Shown here piece after piece: positions 9,478-15,000 of a DNA stretch of 15,000 nucleotides; positions within the stretch are counted from its first letter, which is position 1, and every line of letters starts with the position of its first letter. The stretch is taken from the NCBI GenBank assembly GCA_016946835.1, contig JACVTC010000013.1:1-15000 (forward strand). Direction: 5' to 3'. The DNA is from Neocallimastix lanati (nom. inval.). Taxonomy: Eukaryota > Neocallimastigomycota > Neocallimastigomycetes > Neocallimastigales > Neocallimastigaceae. The translations under genes and the position numbers were made by a program. The notes beneath the pieces are model-generated. The model made no database searches. It saw only the letters and a program-made list of their open reading frames with translations, and was not told where the DNA came from.

Positions 9478-10217
9478 AATATATGTAAATATATTTAAAA
9501 CTTTTATTCATATATACAATTTTTATTTAATATATAATATTTTATAATATTTTGATAAATATTATAATTAATTTTTTAACCTAGAATATTAGGACTTTAA
9601 AAATCAAAATGATATATACACATGGAAAAATATTTTTTTAAACAAAATAAGATTTTTATATTTTGTTCAAGTTATTATCTAAATACTATTAATATTTTAA
9701 CTTAGAATATTATTATTATGATTATAAAATTCAAAACTATATAAATATGGAAGAATACTTTTTTTTTATGAAGAATAAAATTTTCATTTTATATATATAT
9801 ATATATTTAATAAATTTAATAAAGTAAAAATTATTAAAATTTATTTTTAAATATATGTAAATATATTTAAAACTTTTATTCATATATACAATTTTTATTT
9901 AATATATAATATTTTATAATATTTTGATAAATATTATAATTAATTTTTTAACCTAGAATATTAGGACTTTAAAAATCAAAATGATATATACACATGGAAA
10001 AATATTTTTTTAAACAAAATAAGATTTTTATATTTTGTTCAAGTTATTATCTAAATACTATTAATATTTTAACTTAGAATATTATTATTATGATTATAAA
10101 ATTCAAAACTATATAAATATGGAAGAATACTTTTTTTTTATGAAGAATAAAATTTTCATTTTATATATATATATATATTTAATAAATTTAATAAAGTAAA
10201 AATTATTAAAATTTATT
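9478..10217. repeat. 372-bp period tandem duplication, two near-identical copies
   Basis: Bases 9478-9845 and 9850-10217 match throughout by eye at a constant 372-base offset, including the T9 run and the AT-dinucleotide run, so the duplication is recent. Each unit contains an older internal duplication: TTTAACCTAGAATATT (9575) and TTTAACTTAGAATATT (9696) start two diverged sub-blocks of about 90 bases. I see no reading frame. Its nature is unknown; a pure satellite-like expansion is the simplest reading. Confidence 0.95.
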
Positions 10218-10588
10218 ATTAGATATTCAAAAAATTTAATAAGGTTTAGTTAGAAATAAACAATTATACATTTAAAAGAGAGATTAAAATATATATTTTT
10301 TATTCTTATTTATTTATTTATTTATGTATTTTTTAATGAACTCTTTATGCCAATTGACTTTTTTTTTATTTTTTTTTTTTTTACTTTTTTTAGTTTTTTT
10401 TTTTTTTATTTTTTTTTATATTTTTTTTTCTTATTATAATTTTGATATTATAAGAAATAATATTTACTATCCAATATAAAAATGACAGTTGTTATAATAA
10501 TACTAATAATACCTTATAATAATTATATTTAATAAATGTTAATTAATGAATTTTTATTCTATTTTAAAATACTAAATATATAACTGTA

Positions 10589-10621
<33 letters not shown>

Positions 10622-11280
10622 CTTTTTGAGTTTATTCGTTAATATTTAAAATTTTTATTAGTTTCATGCATTTTAACTACACTATATAAGTTCATACATT
10701 ATAATACTACTTATAAAATAGATATGAAATAATAATGAAATAAAAAAAAAAAAATATTTATATCAAAAATCAAATATAATAATAAAAGATTCATATAAAG
10801 TTAATATTAATTAAATATTAAATAATATTAAAAATAATTTTTATGTGTCAAGATATTTTTATAAAATAGTTTGATTTGTCATATAATATGTTTTGTCAAA
10901 TTTAATATTTAAAAAATTTTTTTTTATTTTAAACTGAAAATTTTTTAGATAGACCAATAATAGTAATTGTAATAATAATAATAGTAAAAAATATTAAAAT
11001 AATATATTAATACTGAAACTATATTAACTTTACTTTTGCTTTTTATATATTAATTATCATAATTAATAAAATATTAAACAATAAATATTATTAATAAACA
11101 AAAAATTAATGTAAAATTATATTTATTTTGTAATTATAAATTATTATTTATTTATTTATTGTTTAATACTTTATTATAATTAATATATATATAAAAGGAA
11201 ATAGTAAAATACAAGTAATATATATATAAAGGTGATGATAAAAATAAAAATAAAATATATACATATATATAAAAGTATTT
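10218..11280. other. AT-rich intergenic DNA, no gene seen
   Basis: Low-complexity sequence with T-runs around 10350-10430 and T28 at 10594-10621. The end (about 11180-11280) has short TATATATATAAA boxes. No coding frame or RNA gene is recognisable. Confidence 0.6.
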
Positions 11281-11689
11281 CCACAACGACAAATACGTCA
11301 AAAATATTAGGTTTTTTCCCATGTGGTTTTTTTTTTTTTATTTACTGGAAAAAAAAAAAAAAAAGGATGAAAATATCTATCAATTTGGGTACTAGGTCTA
11401 GTAATGGATGAGATAAGTATATTTTAATAGCTGGGCTAAAGTCAAATAAAGTCAAAATATACCCCAGTGAAGAATTTTTTTTTTTTTTTTTTTTTTTTTT
11501 TTGTTGTTTCTCTCTGGTTCTTCTTTTTTTTCTCCCACCACACATTCAAGATGTGTTCTGGATTTAATATTGGGAAAGGGGAACATTTATATGAGTTAAA
11601 ATGTATAATACCTTTTAATAGTTTAATTCTAACATAACATTGATCTTGTAGGTTTGGTTATTTTTGCATTATTCTTCCTCCATAAAAAA
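11281..11689. other. Complex sequence, unassigned, probably relic
   Basis: Composition turns mixed here (CCACAACGACAAATACGTCA, then GGGTACTAGGTCTAGTAATG). On the + strand a broken frame gives INLGTRSSNG, stop, DKYILIAGLKSNKVK. On the - strand the same DNA gives YILTLFDFSPAIKIYL. Both are short and neither is recognised. T28 at 11475-11502 interrupts it. A lysine-rich frame reading through that tract is not a gene. It is probably decayed coding DNA continuing the relic block to the right. Confidence 0.35.
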
Positions 11690-12295
11690 AAAATGGTACA
11701 AGGGAAATTTCTTGACAAGATGCCCAGACCATATGACAGAAAAAAAAAAATTCGTATTACAATTAGTCTTGTTTTTAAGGGATAGAATGCATGAGTCCAT
11801 GATCATTTAAATATTTAAATAGTTTACATTACCATTCTTACAGGCATAAAAAAAAGGCGGTTCTACCCATTTTGTCTTTTTTTTTATTAACATACACCCC
11901 TCATTCATTTAAATATTTTACTATAAATTCATCTCTATTTTTACTTGTAACCAATAATAAGATTCTATTGTCTTTTTTATTTTCCTATATCAGCTCCTTG
12001 CTCAATAAAATAATAATATTATAATTTTTTTTTGTCGCCTTCATAGGCATAAATTAATGAGATTACAAAATTTTTCATCTTCATTATTTATTTCAGCACC
12101 ATATTCCATTAAATATTTTTACATAAAATATGTAATGATGTTTCATCTTCATTGTCCATTTTATTTATATCCGCTTCATGTTCAACTAAATATTATACTA
12201 GAGTGTCAACTTCATTTTTCTATAACAGTCTAACATTACTGGTAACATTTAGCGTTACCATGAAAGATACTATCAAATTGAAATATTTTATATTT
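11690..12295 (-). pseudogene. Decayed ankyrin-repeat gene
   Basis: Reading the - strand from 12295 downward, successive ankyrin units appear across changing frames. At about 12118-12215: NEVDTLV, stop, YLVEHEADINKMDNEDETSL, then HILCKN. At about 12001-12118: YLMEYGAEINNEDE. At about 11981-12018: YFIEQGADIGK. At about 11860-11975: NRDEFIVKYLNE, stop, GVYVNKKKDKMGRTAF. At about 11814-11850: YACKNGNVNYLNI, stop. A weaker unit lies near 11700-11760 (SGHLVKKF). These match the family pattern (G.TaLh.A...G....vkyLie.GADiN). Stops and frameshifts in every unit make an intact product impossible. Ankyrin repeats are protein-binding modules, and no other domain is visible to give a role. The unit sequences differ, so this was a diverged array, not a recent expansion. 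It lies directly beyond the 3' end of the copia relic. Confidence 0.8.
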
Positions 12296-12334
12296 AATAA
12301 TGTAGTATAATGTACAATGTAATTAAACATCTAA

Positions 12335-12357
12335 GGACAACATTTATCATTCCCCCC
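12335..12357 (-). other. Candidate polypurine tract and LTR start
   Basis: On the - strand, 12362-12350 reads AACAGGGGGGAAT, about 20 bases past the Pol stop (12376-12378). TGATAAATGTTGTCC follows. LTR retrotransposons prime plus-strand DNA at such a tract, and LTRs normally open with TG, here at 12349 or 12342. A run of six C/G is exceptional in this window. No second LTR copy or LTR end is visible, so the boundary is tentative. Confidence 0.5.
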
Positions 12358-12375
12358 TGTTAACCTTGGCATTTT

Positions 12376-13500
12376 CTACATTTTCTTGATTAATCGGCCA
12401 AGTATTTGAGCTTGGGTACAGAAATACTTTTTGGTTAATAGATTTGTCATTCCTGAGTGAGAACCAATAAGGATTAATTTAATTTTTATTTTTTTTTTTT
12501 TTTCAATAATTTTATCTTGAACATATTTGTATTTTATGTCCAGATAGTTGTATCTTCCCTTTTTTTTTGTTTTTCATTTTTTAACCATATCCTTACATAA
12601 CATGGTTGTATTTATCTATTCTAATATTAATTCTAATATCTAATATTCATGTTGAATAATTCATTTACTAATCTTTTTATCCATATAGCTTATTTTGTAC
12701 ATTCTATTAAACTTGAATATTTGGGCTTCTATATTAATAAAGGCTGTATTTTTCTTCAAGTAATTGATTTTTCCATGATATTGGACCTATTTCCTAATAC
12801 AAAGATATATCCTGAGATGGAATCTTCTGTTGATTTCATCACTTGAATAGTCCTTTTTTGTACTTTTAAAGGTGTTTTAACATTTGAATATCGGCATTCA
12901 AATCAGCCTCTTTTGGATTCTTAAAAAAAAAATTTGCAACTTGATTTACCGCAAATACTCTATTTGGTCTTTTTTTTATATGTTAATATCGATCATAGGA
13001 ATCCAATCAATTTTTTATAATCAATTTTTAATAATGTTTCCAAAGTTTTCTCTATCTTCTAATTTTCCATTAATACATGGTGTTCAAGTTATTTTAATAT
13101 TGTTTATATTATAGTTAGTTAATATTTTTTCAATATAATCCATTAAATTAATTTTAGAGCCCTTATTTATTTTAATTATACTAATTCTCAATGATTTTGT
13201 TTACTCTTTTATCAGTGGAAATTTTTGCATTTATGTTTTTTATCTTTGCAACAACTTTGGTTATTTTTTTTTATTCTCTTTTGCAATTAATATATCATCA
13301 ACATAAAGTGTTCGCAATAAGCATAATTTTTTTATATATATATATATTTACAAAAATATAACAGTTATCTGTATTATATTGAATTAAGCCAATATTCTTA
13401 AAAAAACCCTGGGGAAGATTTCATAAAATTCATTATCTTCCAAGCTTGTTTTGAGTTCCAGAGAGAGAGCCTTTTGTAATAATCCAGATTTTTTCTGCAG
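12376..13500 (-). pseudogene. Copia Pol fragment B: reverse transcriptase core, RNase H and C-terminus
   Basis: From high to low coordinates: KALSLELK (near 13470, where the family's KALYGLKQ-type block sits); TLYVDDILIA with the catalytic YVDD at 13294-13305; DYIEKILTNYNIN (13100-13143); RPNRVFAVNQVANFF (12928-12970); EADLNADIQMLKHL after a frameshift (about 12873-12915); KSTEDSISGYIFVLGN (12792-12836), the RNase H KST..GY block; AIWIKRLVNELFNMNI (about 12653-12700), the late RNase H helix; YLDIKYKYVQDKII (about 12504-12548); and GSHSGMTNLLTKKYF ending with KKM and a stop at 12376-12378, the copia C-terminal LTK block. The catalytic YVDD is retained, yet at least a dozen stops and frame changes disable it. 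Overlapping + strand frames at 12649-12846 and 12884-13114 are its shadows. Confidence 0.85.
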
Positions 13501-13682
13501 TTTTGAAGTTTTTATCACGGATTGGAATTTGAATAATAAAATTTTTTTTTTCTCATCTCATCTCGATTAGTATTCAAGTATATACAGCCTTATAATATCG
13601 ATTTGTCTTTTCTTCATTTTTTTTTTGATTTTGGATTTTCTCTAATTAGAATAATATTTTTTTTTGTTGTTCTTAACAAGAA

Positions 13683-13910
13683 TTAGTTTGTAAATTTATT
13701 TAAAATATCATTTATATACCTCGATTGATGTAGAATATATCCATCTTTAATTTTGTTAAACATTATTCCAATAATGAATTCCATATTATCAATGTCTTCC
13801 ATATTTAAACTTTTGTTTGATTGATTTCTTTTTTTAACTATATTTATTTAATGTTCCAGCTATAAGTATGACGTTAACGTCTACAGAAAGAATACGTAAT
13901 ATTTCATTTT

Positions 13911-13947
<37 letters not shown>

Positions 13948-14300
13948 CTTAGCATATTGAATCCTGTTTTAATTAATTAATTCTTTGTTTAATGTTCCAT
14001 TGTTCCACTATTTCTATGCTTGTTTTAAACCTGAAAAGAGCTTTATTTAACTTTCTAAAAGATTTTAACCATGAGACTGATGTTCTTCTGAAACCTCTAT
14101 ATATAAATGTGTGTGTGTTCATTTAAAGGCTAATTTTGAAATTATTTTTTATTGTCAGATCTAACGGTGACAATATGTACAATGTGTAATGGTAACATAC
14201 CCTTATTGTTTATTTTGTTGAATGAATTTTTTCTTGAGTTTACTAATCTTACAATTACTACACTTTATATTAACATTCTTTTCTTCTTTAACATTGGTGT
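13683..14300 (-). pseudogene. Copia Pol fragment A: integrase zinc finger and reverse transcriptase
   Basis: From high to low coordinates: CSNCKISKLKKKF (about 14224-14262), the CxxC half of the integrase HHCC zinc finger in its usual KxxxxF setting; KLAF and YIEVSEEHQSHG (about 14068-14137), the reverse transcriptase block before the fingers helix; KLNKALF then GLKQA after a one-base shift (about 14017-14057), followed by WNNGTLNKELIN; an A35 run; SVDVNVILIAG (about 13855-13887), where YVDD should stand but the aspartates are altered; and an intact 40-codon stretch at 13686-13805 with EDIDNMEFIIGI and DGYILHQSRYINDILNKF, then TAA at 13683. These are diagnostic copia motifs. This copy lacks an integrase core and ends where fragment B's own core begins, so it is separate from B. 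Confidence 0.8.
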
Positions 14301-14639
14301 TTTCTCAAAAAAAAAAAAAAAAAGTTTTGAAGATTTTGATTGTAATAATAATCTAATCTAGCTTGCAATAATTTTTAATCAATATAATTTATATTATAAT
14401 CTTTTATTGAGTATTTTTTATATTTAAAATAAAAAGGCTTTCATCATTCATATTGATGGTAGTAATTAGTTTATTATTTTTAAATAATTAGTGTCTTTCT
14501 TTATTGCTACACATTTCTATTACTAATTTAAAGCCCTTTTTTACTTAGGTAATGAATGGAAATTAAAATTATTTTCCATGTTTGGAAAAAAAAAAAATTT
14601 TTTTTCCAATAGAAAAATTATTATTTTTATATATTTTTT

Positions 14640-14733
14640 TTGTACATTCCCTTTTTTATAAATTCTGTAGAATGGTATATTTGGGTAGGTTATCCCTCTC
14701 TTAGAAACTTCTTCAATATTTAACAGTGCTTTT

Positions 14734-14782
<49 letters not shown>

Positions 14783-14988
14783 AAGTTAATTTGTGTTCCG
14801 CTACTAATAATTCGTGACTTTTTGTTATCTTTTTTTATCATTAAGATTTTGACCTTTACTTTATTAACCTTTATGTTTGTTGAACTCATTAAATTGTTAA
14901 TATAATTACCTTCTATAATATTAGAGGTTATATTTGAAATAGCAGTCGAATAATGAATCTGAATCTGAATTGTTTTGTTCTTCACCAT
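14640..14988 (-). pseudogene. Probable copia protease and gag-pre-integrase remnant
   Basis: The frame at 14776-14988 (70 codons) contains HYSTAISNITSNIIEG. It aligns with the copia protease site pattern (hydrophobic, D-S-G-A, then S-N-I-T), but Tyr stands where the catalytic Asp belongs and Thr where Gly does, so it would be inactive. After the A42 run, ALLNIEEVSKRGITYPNI and FYRIYKKGNV (about 14650-14733) fit the variable stretch between protease and integrase. Placement upstream of the integrase zinc finger agrees. The similarity is short, so this is a moderate call. Gag would lie beyond the window. Confidence 0.45.
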
Positions 14989-15000
14989 AAACGTTATAAG

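Larger units (their letters stand above)
12376..15000 (-). mobile_element. Decayed Ty1/copia-type LTR retrotransposon, composite, open at the right edge
   Basis: Pol fragments lie on the - strand in the order protease, integrase zinc finger, reverse transcriptase, RNase H and C-terminal tail. Placing integrase before reverse transcriptase is the hallmark of Ty1/copia; Ty3/gypsy has the reverse order. The coding text is broken by many stops and frameshifts and by two A-runs (- strand of 13913-13947 and 14736-14777). The integrase catalytic core is missing: only about 110 bases separate the zinc finger from the reverse transcriptase. The reverse transcriptase core is present twice (see the two fragments), so at least two copies or a duplication are joined near 13500-13683. 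The element probably continues past 15000, where Gag would lie. It is immobile as it stands. Confidence 0.85.

Noticed and set aside
11342-11545. 67-codon - frame
   Set aside because: Polylysine from T28 and a phenylalanine tail; the middle is noted as unassigned relic instead.
12649-13114. Two + strand frames of 65 and 76 codons
   Set aside because: They overlie clear copia RNase H and reverse transcriptase motifs on the - strand and have no family features.
14152-14361. 69-codon + frame
   Set aside because: Antisense to the integrase zinc-finger remnant, and reads through an A-run as polylysine.
12376-15000. Ty3/gypsy (skipper-like) identity for the relic
   Set aside because: Integrase zinc finger lies upstream of reverse transcriptase, and the motifs (GLKQA, DGYILHQS, KST..GY, NLLTK) are copia-type.

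Overview
The sequence is extremely A+T rich. Long pure T or A runs (about 20-45 bases) and AAAT/AAAAT microsatellites fill the intergenic space. Genes stand out as islands of higher complexity, end in TAA and have A-rich start contexts. This fits nuclear DNA of a social amoeba, Dictyostelium, probably D. discoideum or a close relative; I infer this from style, not from a database match. Only two intact protein genes are present. I saw no tRNA, rRNA or CRISPR array.

Layout. At 1-895 a promoter-like TATA plus oligo-T block precedes a small gene on the + strand for a hexapeptide-repeat O-acetyltransferase, probably two exons (200-232 and 294-839). From 896 to 3750 there is AT-rich filler with a 58-bp tandem repeat, microsatellites, an 80-bp duplication and a compound T-tract. 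At 3753-5336 on the - strand is a single-exon 14-TM-type major facilitator superfamily transporter (DHA2/EmrB-LmrB type). The two genes converge. From 5337 to about 11280 no confident gene is visible. This stretch holds many repeats, including a near-perfect 372-bp tandem duplication at 9478-10217 and a possible orphan exon at 6408-6517 (-).

At about 11280 the character changes to complex, formerly coding DNA with stops and frameshifts in every frame. On the - strand, 11690-12295 is a decayed ankyrin-repeat gene. From 12376 to the right edge the - strand carries a decayed Ty1/copia-type retrotransposon Pol: protease, integrase zinc finger, reverse transcriptase, RNase H and C-terminal tail, in that order. 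The reverse transcriptase core occurs twice, so two partial copies are joined. A polypurine tract just beyond the Pol stop marks a candidate LTR start.

The two intact genes show no operon-like link. The copia relic is the most notable discovery candidate, because the Dictyostelium LTR elements I know of (skipper, DGLT-A) are, from memory, Ty3/gypsy-type or DIRS-type rather than Ty1/copia.
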